From assembly GCF_035918095.1 (NCBI RefSeq), contig NZ_CP109137.1, positions 6,078,001-6,142,000 on the forward strand: a DNA stretch of 64,000 nt, read 5' to 3'. A program made the translations under genes and the position numbers. Under the pieces are notes generated by a model. The model was not told where the DNA came from, did no database searches, and saw only the letters and a list, made by a program, of their open reading frames with translations. Shown one piece after another: positions 39,618 through 49,516 of the stretch. How positions within the stretch are numbered: the first letter of the stretch is position 1; each line of letters starts with the position of its first letter. This DNA comes from Streptomyces sp. NBC_01750 (GTDB lineage: Bacteria > Actinomycetota > Actinomycetes > Streptomycetales > Streptomycetaceae).

Positions 39618-40397
39618 CTACGCGTCCCGCTTCTTGAGTACCAGATAGCCGCCCAGCAGCGCCGCGACCACCCAGAGGACCATGATGCCCAGCCCGCCCC
39701 ACGGCCCGTACGGAGCCCTGTCGCTGCCCATCGCATCCGGCACCACCTGCATGATCTTGGAGCCGGCCTGGTCGGGGAAGTAGCGAGCGACCGTCTTCGC
39801 CTTCGGCACGGACGCGAGGATCTGCGAGACCAGGAAGAAGAACGGCATCAGGATGCCGAGCGAGAGCATCGAGCTGCGCAGCATCGTCGCCACGCCCATC
39901 GAGAAGAGCGCGATCAACCCCATGTAGAGCCCGCCGCCGATGACCGCGCGCAGTACATGGTCGGCACCGATGTCCGTACGGAGATCGCCCAGCAGTGCCT
40001 GGCCCAGGAAGAAGGAGAGAAAGCTGGTCGCCATGCCGACCACCAGCGCCAGCACCGTGGCCACCGTGATCTTGCTGAACATGAAGGTGGCGCGCTGCGG
40101 TACGGCGGCGAGCGAGGTACGGATCATGCCGGAGCTGTACTCCGTACCGACCACCAGGACCCCGAAGACCACCATCGCGAGCTGGCCCAGGACCATTCCG
40201 GAGAAGCTGATGAAGGTCGGGTCGAAGGTGAGCTGCTCCTGCCTCGGCAGATCGTCGAAGGTCGACTTCAGCAGCGCGCTGAGCGCGGCGCCCATCGCGA
40301 CAGTGACGACGAGGGCGCTCACCAGTGTCCAGGTGGTCGAGGAGACCGTACGGATCTTGGTCCACTCGGACTGCAGGACGGCGGGTACCGAGGCCAT
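39618..40397 (-). CDS. ABC-2 type transporter permease (copy 2)
   Basis: The 259-residue product starts MASVPAVLQSEWTKIRTVSSTTWTLVSALVVTVAMG and has six membrane helices. It shares SEWTKIRTV and TEYSSGMIRTSL with the permease at 37422-38249 but lacks that protein's Gln/Pro N-terminal extension. It follows the ATPase gene after three bases. Substrate unknown. A 196-bp spacer to copy 1, rich in dyads, probably holds the copy 1 promoter on the minus strand. Confidence 0.9.
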   Translation of the reverse strand: MASVPAVLQSEWTKIRTVSSTTWTLVSALVVTVAMGAALSALLKSTFDDLPRQEQLTFDPTFISFSGMVLGQLAMVVFGVLVVGTEYSSGMIRTSLAAVPQRATFMFSKITVATVLALVVGMATSFLSFFLGQALLGDLRTDIGADHVLRAVIGGGLYMGLIALFSMGVATMLRSSMLSLGILMPFFFLVSQILASVPKAKTVARYFPDQAGSKIMQVVPDAMGSDRAPYGPWGGLGIMVLWVVAALLGGYLVLKKRDA

Positions 40398-40400
40398 GGG

Positions 40401-41384
40401 TCAGGCTCCCTTGCTGCTCTGGTAGCTCCGGCCCCACTGGAGACCCGGTTGCCGGACCGGCGGCGGCGCTCCTTCGTCCGTCGAGTGCGCGTGGTATTCG
40501 ACCGAGCCCGCCGTCATCCGCATGAAGGCCTCCTCCAGCGAAGCGCGCTGGGCGCTCAGTTCATGCAGAACGAGCTGATGCCGGGCGGCCAGCTCACCGA
40601 GCTGCTCGGTGGTCGCGCCGTCGACCTCCAGCATGCCGTTGCCGGACTCGACCGGAATGAACCCCGACTCGTGCAGCACATCGCGCAGCCTCTCCTGCTG
40701 CGGTGAACGGAGCCGCACGTAACTGCGGGAGTTCTCATGGATGAAATCGGCCATTGATGTGTCGGCCAGAAGTCTTCCCTGCCCGATCACGATCAAGTGG
40801 TCGGCGGTGAGGGCCATTTCGCTCATCAGATGCGAAGAGACGAAGATCGTCCGTCCTTCCGATGCAAGGGTCTTCATCAGATTGCGGATCCAGTGAATTC
40901 CTTCGGGGTCCAGACCATTGACAGGTTCGTCGAACATCAGGATCTCCGGATCGCCGAGCAGCGCGGAGGCGATTCCCAGCCGTTGGCCCATACCGAGCGA
41001 GAAGCCCTTGGACTTCTTCTTCGCCACCTGGGTCAGTCCGACGGTGTCCAGGACCTCGGCGACCCGCGAGGCGGGGATGCGGTTCGACTGGGCGAGACAG
41101 AGAAGGTTGTTGTACGCGCTCCGCCCGCCGTGCATCGCCTTGGCGTCCAGCAGCGCGCCGATGTACTTCAGCGGTTCCTCGAGGTCGCGGTAGTGCCTGC
41201 CGTCGATCCGCACCGAGCCACTGGTCGGGTTGTCGAGATCGAGCATCATCCGCATCGTCGTCGACTTGCCGGCGCCGTTCGGGCCCAGGAAGCCCGTCAC
41301 CACACCAGGTCTCACCTGAAACGACAGATGGTCGACCGCGGTCAGGCTGCCGAAGCGTTTGGTGAGGCCCTCGAGCTCAATCAT
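40401..41384 (-). CDS. ABC transporter ATP-binding protein (copy 2)
   Basis: The 327-residue product has Walker A GPNGAGKST, signature SLGMGQRLGIA, Walker B LMFDEPVNGLDPEGI and FVSSHLMSEM. These match copy 1 almost word for word, and the C-terminal domain (RSYVRLRSPQQERLRDVL, ASLEEAFMRMTAGSVEYHAH) also aligns with it, supporting gene duplication. ATG 41384 starts the family sequence. Upstream lies the filP terminator. Confidence 0.93.
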   Translation of the reverse strand: MIELEGLTKRFGSLTAVDHLSFQVRPGVVTGFLGPNGAGKSTTMRMMLDLDNPTSGSVRIDGRHYRDLEEPLKYIGALLDAKAMHGGRSAYNNLLCLAQSNRIPASRVAEVLDTVGLTQVAKKKSKGFSLGMGQRLGIASALLGDPEILMFDEPVNGLDPEGIHWIRNLMKTLASEGRTIFVSSHLMSEMALTADHLIVIGQGRLLADTSMADFIHENSRSYVRLRSPQQERLRDVLHESGFIPVESGNGMLEVDGATTEQLGELAARHQLVLHELSAQRASLEEAFMRMTAGSVEYHAHSTDEGAPPPVRQPGLQWGRSYQSSKGA

Positions 41385-41407
41385 GCGGCCACGCTAAAGG
41401 CGCGCAA

Positions 41408-41437
41408 AGCCCCCCGCCACTGGAGTGGCGGGGGGCT
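41408..41437 (-). terminator. Terminator of filP
   Basis: Perfect 14-bp stem (AGCCCCCCGCCACT / AGTGGCGGGGGGCT) with a minimal 2-4 nt loop, ~48 bases beyond the filP stop and just before the ABC copy 2 start. Confidence 0.75.
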
Positions 41438-41484
41438 CGACAGGTCCTCGACCTAGGCGACGTACCCGATGAAGGGGTCCGTAC

Positions 41485-42423
41485 TCAGCGGGACTGCTGC
41501 GCCGGGACGCCGCGGGAGACCGGCTCGTCGTCGGCGGGGGAGCCGGCGGCGGCCACAGCCGCACCGGTCAGCGTGGCCAGCATCTCGCGGACGTTGGTCA
41601 GCTGCGCGTTGATCGAGTCGCGGCGGTTGGTGAGCGCCGCCAGCTCGCGCTCCGATTCGCTGCGGATCCGGTCGGCCTTGGCGTTCGCGTCGGCCACGAT
41701 GTCCTCGGCCTGGCGCTGCGCGGTCTCCACCGTCTGACGGGCCCTGCGCTCCGCGTCCGTACGCAGCTTCTCGGCCTCGAGGCGCAGCTGCTCGGCGCGG
41801 TGCTCGATCTCCGCCAGGCGCTTCTCCGCCTTCGCCTGACGCGAGGCCAGGTCGCGCTCGGACTGCTCGCGGCGCTTGGCGAGGTTCGTCTCGAAGTCCG
41901 CGGCGGCCTGGGCGGCCTTGGCGCGGGTCTCCTCGAAGAGCGCGTCCGCCTCCTCGCGCTTGGACTGCGCGTCCTTCTGCGCGTCGGTACGCAGTGTAGA
42001 GGCGTCGCTCTTCGCCTTCTCGACGATACGGACGCCCTCGTCCTCGGCCTTCGCCTTGCGCTCCGAGGCGAACGACTCGGCGTCGTTGCGCACCTGCTGG
42101 GCGGCGGACTCGGCGAGCTCACGGTGCTGCTCGGCCGCGCGACGGGCCTCCTCGCGCAGGTCCTTCGCCTCCTCCTCGGCGAGGCGGAGGATCTTCTCGA
42201 CGCGCGCACCGAGACCGGCGTACGACGGCTCCGCGTCGGTGACCTGGGCCTGGGCGTTCTGCGTCTCGAGGTGTAGCTCCTCGATGCGCTTTTCCAGAGA
42301 GGTGATTCGGGCGAGAGCACTGTCACGGTCGGCGACGAGTTTGGTAATGCGGTCATCCACCTGACCGCGGTCGTAACCACGCCGCACGAGCTCGAAGCCG
42401 AAGGGGGAGGAAGTGTCGCTCAT
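41485..42423 (-). CDS. filP: Intermediate-filament-like coiled-coil protein FilP
   Basis: FilP forms a cytoskeletal network behind hyphal tips and interacts with DivIVA. The 312-residue product starts MSDTSSPFGFELVRRGYDRGQVDD, a DivIVA-like N-terminal motif. It continues as nearly uninterrupted coiled coil (~25-275) rich in Ala, Glu, Arg and Lys with no membrane segment, then a short Ala/Pro-rich tail. The length agrees with FilP of S. coelicolor (~310). It lies immediately downstream of scy, the conserved order. Both were historically annotated cellulose-binding. Confidence 0.93.
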   Translation of the reverse strand: MSDTSSPFGFELVRRGYDRGQVDDRITKLVADRDSALARITSLEKRIEELHLETQNAQAQVTDAEPSYAGLGARVEKILRLAEEEAKDLREEARRAAEQHRELAESAAQQVRNDAESFASERKAKAEDEGVRIVEKAKSDASTLRTDAQKDAQSKREEADALFEETRAKAAQAAADFETNLAKRREQSERDLASRQAKAEKRLAEIEHRAEQLRLEAEKLRTDAERRARQTVETAQRQAEDIVADANAKADRIRSESERELAALTNRRDSINAQLTNVREMLATLTGAAVAAAGSPADDEPVSRGVPAQQSR

Positions 42424-42537
42424 GGGGTTCCTGTCGAATGAGACCGGTGAGGTGATAGGGGGAATCCTAGGGGCCGAAGCGGCGTGTCATCGAGCGGATG
42501 CCGGTTTGATCTGGAGAATGTCCAGCCTTTTGAGTGG

Positions 42538-45500
42538 CTAGGTCTCGGATGACTTGCCACTCGAACGTGTAACCCCCGCTGTCGCGCCCGCTTTGACGCC
42601 ATTCTCCTTGTTGCCCCCGGACGGTGCCTCGAAGGACTCCAACGCTTCGAGCACATCCTGGACACGGGAAATCTCCGCCTGAATGTCCTCGCGGCGGCGC
42701 ACCAGCACGTCGAGCTCCCGCTTGCCCTCCGTAACCGTGTGTTCGGCCTCGGCCTCGGACTCCGCCTTGAGCCGCTCGGCCTCCCGGAACACCTCGGCCT
42801 TCTTCTGCTCGGCCTCCTTGAGGAGCCCCTCAGCCTTCCGTACCGCGGCGATCCGGACCTTGCCGGCCTCCGAATTGGCCTCGGACAACAGCTCCTTGGC
42901 CTTCGCCTCGGCCTCGGCCTGCTGCTCGGTCGCGGCCTTCACCAGCTTGTCGACGCGCTCGCCGGCCGACTTCAGCTGCTCCGCGGTCTCGCGGCGGGCG
43001 CGCTCGTGCAGCTCCTCGATCTCGGCCTCGACCCGGGCCCGCAGCTCCTCGCCCCGTTCCCTGATGGCGGTGGCGTCCCGGCGCGCGCCGACCAGCAGCT
43101 CGTCGGCGTCCGTACGGGCCTTCTCCACCCGGGAGTTGCCCTCGACGACTGCCTCGGCGACCAGCCGATCGGCCTCCTTGCGGGCCGCACCCACCATGGT
43201 GTCGGCCTGCGCCTCGGCCTCGGTGGCCGCGCGCAGTGCCTCCTCCTGAGCCTTGTTGATGAGCTGGTCGGCTTGCTCCGCGGCGTCGGCACGGCGCTTG
43301 GCCGCGGCCTCGCGCGCCTCGTCCACCGTCCGGTCCGCCTCCGCCCTGGCCTCCGCACGCATCCGCTCGGCCGCCTCCTCGGCGTCCGCCCCGATCTTCC
43401 GGGCCTCGGACTTGATGCGCTCGGCGGCCTGCTGGGCGGAGCCCACCGTCTCGGCGGCCTCGGCGCGCAGCCGCTCCGCCTCACCGCTCGCCTCGGAGAT
43501 CAGCTGGTCTGCCTGGGCGGCCGCGTCACCGCGGCGCTTGTCGGCGGCCTGACGCGCGTCGTCCAGGATCTGCTCGCCGTCGGCACGGATCCCGGCGTGC
43601 AGCCGCTCGGCCTCGGCCTCGGCCTGGGCCTTGACCTGCTCGGCCTCGGCGCGCAGCCGGGCCGCGGCCGACTCGGCGCCGGACAGCGCCTCCGCCGCCT
43701 CGGTGCGCAGCAGCTCGCTCTCGCTCGTCGCCTCGCCGATGAGCCGGTCGGCCTGGGCGGCGGCGTCGGAGCGGATGCGGTTGGCGTCCTCGCGGGCCTC
43801 GGCGCGGGCGCGCGAGGCATCCTGCTCGGCGGAGGAAAGGGCGTCCGCCGCCTCGGTACGTACCCGCTGCGCGTACTCCGCGGTGTCGGCGCGCAGCCGG
43901 TCCGTCTCGGTGATCGCGTCCCCGACGGTCCGCTCCGCGAGCGCGTTGGCGGCGTCGGTCTCCTCCTGGGCCCTGGCCCGCAGCCTGCCCGCGTCCTCGG
44001 CGGCCCGCTCGCGCTCGGCGTACGCGTCGGCGCGGACCCGGTCGGCCTCCTCCTGCGCCTCGGTCCTGGTGCGGTCCGCGGCGTGCTCGGCGGCCGAGCG
44101 CAGTCCGGCGATCTCCTGCTCGGCCTGGTCGTGGAGCCCATTGACGGAGTCCCGGACCTGCTGGGCGGTCTGCTCGGCCGCGGAGACCATCTCGGTGGCG
44201 CGCCGGTCGGCCTCCTCGACCAGCCGATGCGCCTCGGTCTGCGCCTCCTCGACCCGGTTACGGGCCGAGGCCAGCAGCTCCTCGCTCTGCTCCCGGGCCC
44301 GGTCGCGCTCCTGATTCGCCTCACTGCGCGCGGAGTCGAGGATCTCCTCGGCCTCCCGGCGGCGGCGGGAGGCTTCCTCCTGGGCGGCGGCGAGCGCCTC
44401 GGCGGCCTCGACGCCCACGCGCTCGGCGGCGGCGGCGGCCTCCGCCCGCAGGCGGTCGGCGCTCTCCTGCGCCTCGGTCTTGAGCCGCTCCGCCTCGGTG
44501 GCGGCCTCGGTGCGCAGCCGTACCGCGACGTTCTCGGCCTCGGCGCGGGTGGCCGAGGCGTCGGCGGCGGCGTCGTTGCGCAGCCGCTCGGCCTCCTGCT
44601 CGGCCTGCGCCTGGAGCGTACGGATCCGCTCGGCCGCCTCGCCGCGCAGCCGCTCGGTCTCCTCCGCGGCCTCGCGGCGGATCCGCTCGCCCTCGCCGCG
44701 GGAGTCGCTCAGGCCCTGCTCGGCGGCGGCGAGGCGCGACTCGGCCTCGGTGTGCAGCCGGGTCAGCTCGTCAGCGGCCTCGGCCTGGCGGGCCGCGATG
44801 GCGCGCTCGGTCTCCTCGCGCAGATCGGCCGCCGCCTGCTCGGCCGCGGACTTGACGCCCTCGCACTGCTCCTCGGCCTCGGCGCGCAGTCGGTCGGCCT
44901 CGGCGCGGGTGCGCTCCAGGGTCTCCTCGGCCTGCTTGCGCAGTGTGGTGGCGCGCTCGATCGCTTCGGTACGGACACGCTGGCTGTCGGTGGTCGCCGT
45001 GGAGCGCAGTTCGTCCGCGTCGGTCCGCGCCTTGGTGAGCAGCTCCTCGGCGGTGCTCGCCGCCTCCTCGATCTGCTGCACGGCCTCGCGGCGGGCCTCG
45101 CCGCGGATCCGCTCGCCCTCCGCGACCGCCTCGGAGCGCAGCTGCTCGGCCTCGCCGCGCAGCCTGCGCGCCTCCTCCTGCAGCTCGACGGTCTTGGCGC
45201 GGTACTCCTTGGTGTCGTCCTTGGCCGCGCCCTTGAGCTGGTCCGCCTGCTCGGCGGCCTCGCCGCGCAGCCGGTCCGCCTCCGCCTCGGCCTCGCGGCG
45301 GATCCGCTCGGCCTCCTCGCCCGCCTTGCGGGTGGTCTGCCGGGCGTCCTCGGAGGCCTTGGTCAGTACCTCCTCGGCGCTGCGCGCCGCCCTGGCCAGC
45401 TGCGCTGCGGAGTCCTCGGCCGCGATCGTACGAGCCTTGTCGCCCGCCTCGGCGACCAGTTTCTCCGCTTCGGCGCGGGCATCCGCGAGCGCCTGCTCGG

Positions 45501-46494
45501 CCTCGGTCTTGACCGCCTCGGATTCCTTGGTGGCCTCGCCGACCAGCCGGGCGATCTCCGCCTTGGCGGTACGGGTGCGCTGTTCGTTGACCGACTCGGC
45601 CGACGCCAGCTGCTTGGCCGCCGACTCCTTGGCCTCGGCCAGGAGTTTCTCGGACTCCGCGCGGGCCTCGCGCAGCTTCTCCTCCGCCTCCTGGGTCCGC
45701 TGCTCGGCGGCGCGGCTCAGTTCGGCGGCCTGCTGGCGGGCCTGGTCGGACTCGGCCGAGGTGGAGGAGCGCAGCTGCTCGGCGTGGGAGGTGGCCTCGT
45801 GCGCCTGGTTCGATGCGGCGTTCAGCAGCCGTTCGGCGTCCTTGCGGGCGCGCAGCAGGATCGTCTCGGCCTCGGCACGGGCGGCCTCCGCCGAGGAACC
45901 GAGCCGCTGGCGGGCCTCCTCGGCGACCCGGGTTGCCTCGGCGCGGGCCGCGGCCAGGGACTGCTCGGCCTCGGCGCGGGACTCGTCGAGGAGTCGGCGG
46001 GCCTGTGCCTCGGTGCGGGCGCGCAGCTGCTCGGCCCAGGCGACGTTCTCGTTGACGTGCGCCTCGACGGTCTGCCGGCGCTCGGCCAGCTCCTGGTCCA
46101 GGCGCTGGCGGCGCTGGTTCGCCTCGGAGTGCAGTTCGGCCTGGAGGCGTGCCTGGTGCTCGGCGTGCTCCTGGAGGATGCGCTGGGTCTGCGCGCGGGC
46201 GTCTCGCAGCTCGCGCTCGGCGTCCGAGCGCAGCTGGTCGGCCTGAATCTGGGCATTACGGAGCAATTGCTCGGCCTGGTAGCCGATGTCGGCGCTGTCG
46301 TAGGCAGGACGAGACGCGAGGTTGCGGCGCGCCTCATGGAGCTTGGCGCGCAATACCTCGACCTGGTAGCCGAGGTCCTCGGCGTGCTGGACGGCCTTCT
46401 CCCGATCGGTCTTCAGCCGGTCCATCTCGGCTTCGAACCGCGAGAGGTGGTCGTCGTCAGCTCGGTGGCTCTCCTGGCGTTCGTAGCCCCGCAC
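42538..46494 (-). CDS. scy: Polarisome scaffold Scy, very long coiled coil
   Basis: Scy assembles with DivIVA and FilP at hyphal tips and sets new branch points. From GTG 46494 the product has 1318 residues, close to the ~1,330 of S. coelicolor Scy. It opens VRGYERQESHRADDDHLSRFEAEMDRLKTDREKAVQHAEDLGYQVEVLRAKL, a DivIVA-like segment, followed by ~1,200 residues of coiled coil made of repeated Ala/Glu/Arg units (AEADRLRAEA, EAERLRxEA) with a long-period pattern. The end is a short basic tail (AGVTRSSGKSSET). An ATG at 46542 is in frame but adds a non-conserved peptide. A strong antisense frame exists over the whole gene and is a shadow. Confidence 0.93.
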   Translation of the reverse strand: MRGYERQESHRADDDHLSRFEAEMDRLKTDREKAVQHAEDLGYQVEVLRAKLHEARRNLASRPAYDSADIGYQAEQLLRNAQIQADQLRSDAERELRDARAQTQRILQEHAEHQARLQAELHSEANQRRQRLDQELAERRQTVEAHVNENVAWAEQLRARTEAQARRLLDESRAEAEQSLAAARAEATRVAEEARQRLGSSAEAARAEAETILLRARKDAERLLNAASNQAHEATSHAEQLRSSTSAESDQARQQAAELSRAAEQRTQEAEEKLREARAESEKLLAEAKESAAKQLASAESVNEQRTRTAKAEIARLVGEATKESEAVKTEAEQALADARAEAEKLVAEAGDKARTIAAEDSAAQLARAARSAEEVLTKASEDARQTTRKAGEEAERIRREAEAEADRLRGEAAEQADQLKGAAKDDTKEYRAKTVELQEEARRLRGEAEQLRSEAVAEGERIRGEARREAVQQIEEAASTAEELLTKARTDADELRSTATTDSQRVRTEAIERATTLRKQAEETLERTRAEADRLRAEAEEQCEGVKSAAEQAAADLREETERAIAARQAEAADELTRLHTEAESRLAAAEQGLSDSRGEGERIRREAAEETERLRGEAAERIRTLQAQAEQEAERLRNDAAADASATRAEAENVAVRLRTEAATEAERLKTEAQESADRLRAEAAAAAERVGVEAAEALAAAQEEASRRRREAEEILDSARSEANQERDRAREQSEELLASARNRVEEAQTEAHRLVEEADRRATEMVSAAEQTAQQVRDSVNGLHDQAEQEIAGLRSAAEHAADRTRTEAQEEADRVRADAYAERERAAEDAGRLRARAQEETDAANALAERTVGDAITETDRLRADTAEYAQRVRTEAADALSSAEQDASRARAEAREDANRIRSDAAAQADRLIGEATSESELLRTEAAEALSGAESAAARLRAEAEQVKAQAEAEAERLHAGIRADGEQILDDARQAADKRRGDAAAQADQLISEASGEAERLRAEAAETVGSAQQAAERIKSEARKIGADAEEAAERMRAEARAEADRTVDEAREAAAKRRADAAEQADQLINKAQEEALRAATEAEAQADTMVGAARKEADRLVAEAVVEGNSRVEKARTDADELLVGARRDATAIRERGEELRARVEAEIEELHERARRETAEQLKSAGERVDKLVKAATEQQAEAEAKAKELLSEANSEAGKVRIAAVRKAEGLLKEAEQKKAEVFREAERLKAESEAEAEHTVTEGKRELDVLVRRREDIQAEISRVQDVLEALESFEAPSGGNKENGVKAGATAGVTRSSGKSSET

Positions 46495-46660
46495 TGCGCG
46501 GTCCCATCCGTCCCCTGGTCGCAACTGTCTCCGTACGAGCACCGTTCGCCGGCGAACGGCCCCCCGGGGAATGGTGACAGATCAACGGAGGGGACGCGGC
46601 ACGGCCCCGGCCCGGCCCCGGCCCGGAACCGCCTACTCTACCGGGCCGGGAATCCGGAGG

Positions 46661-47089
46661 TCAGTGCTCCGTTGCAGAGGTGACGAGTTCGGTGAGAACG
46701 CCGTGGCAGTCCTTGGGGTGGAGAAAAGTGATACGGGAGCCCATGGAGCCAATACGGGGCTCGTCGTAGAGAACGCGTACTCCCTTGTCCCGGATGGACT
46801 GCGCGTCCGCGTCCACATGGGCGGTGCCGAAGGCGATGTGGTGGACGCCCTCACCATTCTTGGCCAGCCACTTCCCGACGGCCGAGTCCTCGCGGGTCGG
46901 CTCCAGGAGCTGGAGGTAGGAGGCGCCGCCGTCGGACGTCTCATTGATCTTGAGCATGGCTTCCCTTACGCCCTGCTCCTCGTTGACCTCGGAGTGGAAG
47001 ACCTCGAAGCCGTACGTGGCCCGGTAGAACTCCACAGTCTTGTCGAGGTTGAAACAGGCGATCCCGATGTGGTCGATTCGCGTCAGCAT
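46661..47089 (-). CDS. mce: Methylmalonyl-CoA epimerase
   Basis: Interconverts (2R)- and (2S)-methylmalonyl-CoA, linking methylmalonyl-CoA mutase to propionyl-CoA metabolism and polyketide extender supply. The 142-residue product starts MLTRIDHIGIACFNLDKTVEFY, a VOC/glyoxalase fold. Metal ligands visible include His7 and the His pair in GVHHIAFG, and the C-terminal Glu in GVLTELV. An in-frame ATG at 47140 adds 17 residues without a ribosome binding site. It is divergent from the thiolase gene. Confidence 0.95.
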   Translation of the reverse strand: MLTRIDHIGIACFNLDKTVEFYRATYGFEVFHSEVNEEQGVREAMLKINETSDGGASYLQLLEPTREDSAVGKWLAKNGEGVHHIAFGTAHVDADAQSIRDKGVRVLYDEPRIGSMGSRITFLHPKDCHGVLTELVTSATEH

Positions 47090-47225
47090 GGCTCCAGTGC
47101 AGCGCCCCGGACGGTGGTTACGCAACGTGCGCGCGATCACACCGGCTGCCCGGTGACCGGGGACCGTACCGCTCAGTACATTGAAGTAAACCCTCGTTCA
47201 CTCCTCATCCAAGGGGCCGTGCCTC

Positions 47226-48428
47226 ATGTCTGGAACGACCGGTACCACTTCAGTGATTGTCGCGGGCGCCCGAACGCCCATGGGCAGGCTGCTCGGCTCG
47301 CTCAAGTCCTTCTCCGGCGCCGATCTCGGCGGCTTCGCCATCAAGGCGGCGCTGGACCGTGCGGGCATCGGCGGTGATCAGGTGCAGTACGTGATCATGG
47401 GCCAGGTGCTGCAGGCCGGCGCGGGCCAGATCCCGGCCCGGCAGGCCGCGGTCAAGGGCGGCATCCCGATGAGCGTCCCCGCGCTCACCATCAACAAGGT
47501 CTGTCTTTCCGGGCTCGACGCCATCGCACTGGCCGACCAGCTGATCCGCGCGGGTGAGTTCGACGTGATCGTCGCCGGCGGCCAGGAGTCCATGACCAAC
47601 GCGCCGCACCTGCTGCCGAAGTCGCGCGAGGGCTTCAAGTACGGCGCGATCGAGATGCTCGACTCGATGGCGTACGACGGTCTGACCGACTCCTTCGAGA
47701 ACGTCGCCATGGGCGAGTCGACGGAGAAGCACAACACCAGGCTCGGCATCGCCCGCCCGGAGCAGGACGAGATCGCGGCGCTGTCGCACCAGCGGGCCGC
47801 GGCCGCTCAGAAGAACGGCATCTTCGAGGCGGAGATCACGCCCGTCGAGATTCCGCAGCGCAAGGGCGAGCCGGTGGTCTTCGCCAAGGACGAGGGCATC
47901 CGCGCCGAGACGACGGTGGAGTCGCTGGGCAAGCTGCGTCCCGCGTTCGCCAAGGACGGCACGATCACCGCGGGCACGTCCTCGCAGATCTCCGACGGCG
48001 CCGCTGCGGTCGTGGTGATGAGCAAGGCCAAGGCCCAGGAGCTGGGCCTGGAGTGGATCGCGGAGATCGGCGCCCACGGCAACGTGGCCGGACCCGACAA
48101 CTCCCTCCAGTCTCAGCCGTCCAACGCCATCCAGCACGCGCTGACCAAGGAGGGTCTCGGTGTCGAGGACCTCGACCTCATCGAGATCAACGAGGCCTTC
48201 GCGGCGGTTGCCGTGCAGTCAATGAAGGACCTCGGGGTGTCCCCGGAAAAGGTGAACGTCAACGGCGGCGCGATCGCGCTCGGTCACCCGATCGGCATGT
48301 CCGGCGCGCGGGTGGTCCTGCACCTGGCGCTGGAGCTCAGGCGCCGTGGCGGCGGCGTCGGTGCGGCAGCGCTGTGCGGTGGTGGCGGGCAGGGTGACGC
48401 GCTGATCGTGCGCGTCCCGGGCAAGTAA
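47226..48428 (+). CDS. Acetyl-CoA C-acetyltransferase (thiolase)
   Basis: Condenses two acetyl-CoA to acetoacetyl-CoA or cleaves 3-ketoacyl-CoA. The 400-residue product has the nucleophilic Cys93 in [11 protein letters not shown], the [12 protein letters not shown] and [17 protein letters not shown] motifs, and the second Cys in [17 protein letters not shown] 47226 follows CAAGGGGCC. It is followed after 32 bp by meaB. With the dehydrogenase at 30.3 kb it provides an acetyl-CoA to butyryl-CoA entry. Confidence 0.96.
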   Translation: MSGTTGTTSVIVAGARTPMGRLLGSLKSFSGADLGGFAIKAALDRAGIGGDQVQYVIMGQVLQAGAGQIPARQAAVKGGIPMSVPALTINKVCLSGLDAIALADQLIRAGEFDVIVAGGQESMTNAPHLLPKSREGFKYGAIEMLDSMAYDGLTDSFENVAMGESTEKHNTRLGIARPEQDEIAALSHQRAAAAQKNGIFEAEITPVEIPQRKGEPVVFAKDEGIRAETTVESLGKLRPAFAKDGTITAGTSSQISDGAAAVVVMSKAKAQELGLEWIAEIGAHGNVAGPDNSLQSQPSNAIQHALTKEGLGVEDLDLIEINEAFAAVAVQSMKDLGVSPEKVNVNGGAIALGHPIGMSGARVVLHLALELRRRGGGVGAAALCGGGGQGDALIVRVPGK

Positions 48429-48460
48429 CCCTCGTACGTAACCGATCGAACGGAGCGGCA

Positions 48461-49417
48461 ATGGTGGACGTCCCCGAGCTGGTGGCCCAGGCGCGGGAGG
48501 GCCGGCCGCGGGCTGTCGCCCGGCTGATCTCGCTGGTGGAGGGGGCGTCACCGCAGCTGCGTGAGGTGATGGCGGCGCTGGCTCCGCTGGCGGGCGGGGC
48601 GTATGTCGTCGGTCTGACCGGTTCGCCGGGTGTCGGCAAGTCGACGTCCACGTCGGCGCTGGTGTCCGCGTACCGGCGGGCCGGGAAGCGGGTCGGTGTC
48701 CTGGCCGTCGACCCCTCCTCGCCCTTCTCGGGCGGGGCGCTGCTCGGCGACCGGGTCCGGATGTCGGAACACGCGTCCGACCCGGGCGTCTACATCCGCT
48801 CGATGGCCACGCGCGGACACCTCGGCGGTCTGGCCTGGGCCGCCCCGCAGGCGATCCGGGTACTGGACGCGGCCGGCTGTGACGTGATCCTGGTCGAGAC
48901 GGTGGGTGTGGGGCAGTCGGAGGTCGAGATCGCCTCGCAGGCGGACACCTCGGTGGTGCTGCTGGCGCCCGGTATGGGTGACGGCATTCAGGCGGCGAAG
49001 GCCGGCATCCTCGAGATCGGCGATGTGTACGTCGTCAACAAGGCGGACCGGGACGGCGCGGACGCGACGGCCCGCGAGCTGAACCACATGCTCGGTCTGG
49101 GCGAGTCCCGCGGCCCCGGCGACTGGCGGCCGCCGATCGTGAAGACGATCGCGGCGCGCGGCGAGGGCATCGACGAGGTCGTCGAGGCGCTGGAGAAGCA
49201 CCGCGCGTGGATGGAGGAGCGCGGCGTCCTCGCCGAACGCCGCGCGCGCCGCGCGGCGGGTGAGGTGGAGACCATCGCGGTGACGGCGCTGCGGGAACGG
49301 ATCGGAGACCTGCACGGCGACCGCCGCCTGGGCGCTCTGGCGGAACGGATCGTGGCGGGTGAGCTGGACCCGTACCGCGCTGCGGACGAACTGGTGGCGG
49401 GCATCACCGAGGGCTGA
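48461..49417 (+). CDS. meaB: Methylmalonyl-CoA mutase-associated GTPase MeaB
   Basis: G3E P-loop GTPase that protects B12-dependent acyl-CoA mutases from inactivation and gates cofactor loading. The 318-residue product has Walker A LTGSPGVGKSTSTSAL near residues 52-65, VDPSSPFSGGALLGDRVRM, the switch region ETVGVGQSEVEI, and the NKAD motif for guanine. The older name ArgK is a misannotation. ATG 48461 with CGGAGCGG. The mutases it serves are not adjacent; icmA is 7 kb downstream. Confidence 0.95.
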   Translation: MVDVPELVAQAREGRPRAVARLISLVEGASPQLREVMAALAPLAGGAYVVGLTGSPGVGKSTSTSALVSAYRRAGKRVGVLAVDPSSPFSGGALLGDRVRMSEHASDPGVYIRSMATRGHLGGLAWAAPQAIRVLDAAGCDVILVETVGVGQSEVEIASQADTSVVLLAPGMGDGIQAAKAGILEIGDVYVVNKADRDGADATARELNHMLGLGESRGPGDWRPPIVKTIAARGEGIDEVVEALEKHRAWMEERGVLAERRARRAAGEVETIAVTALRERIGDLHGDRRLGALAERIVAGELDPYRAADELVAGITEG

Positions 49418-49516
49418 CGGCTGTCAACCGGCGGCGGGCGGTGCGCTGTTCGAGCCACCCGCCGCTCACGGCAGGCCCGCTCCCGACAGGGGCCCGCACC
49501 GGACAGGCCCGGGGGG

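Noticed and set aside
42739..46683. 1314-codon plus-strand open frame opposite scy
   Set aside because: It is the antisense of the repetitive coiled coil, giving Leu/Gly-rich nonsense; the minus strand encodes the conserved Scy N-terminus.
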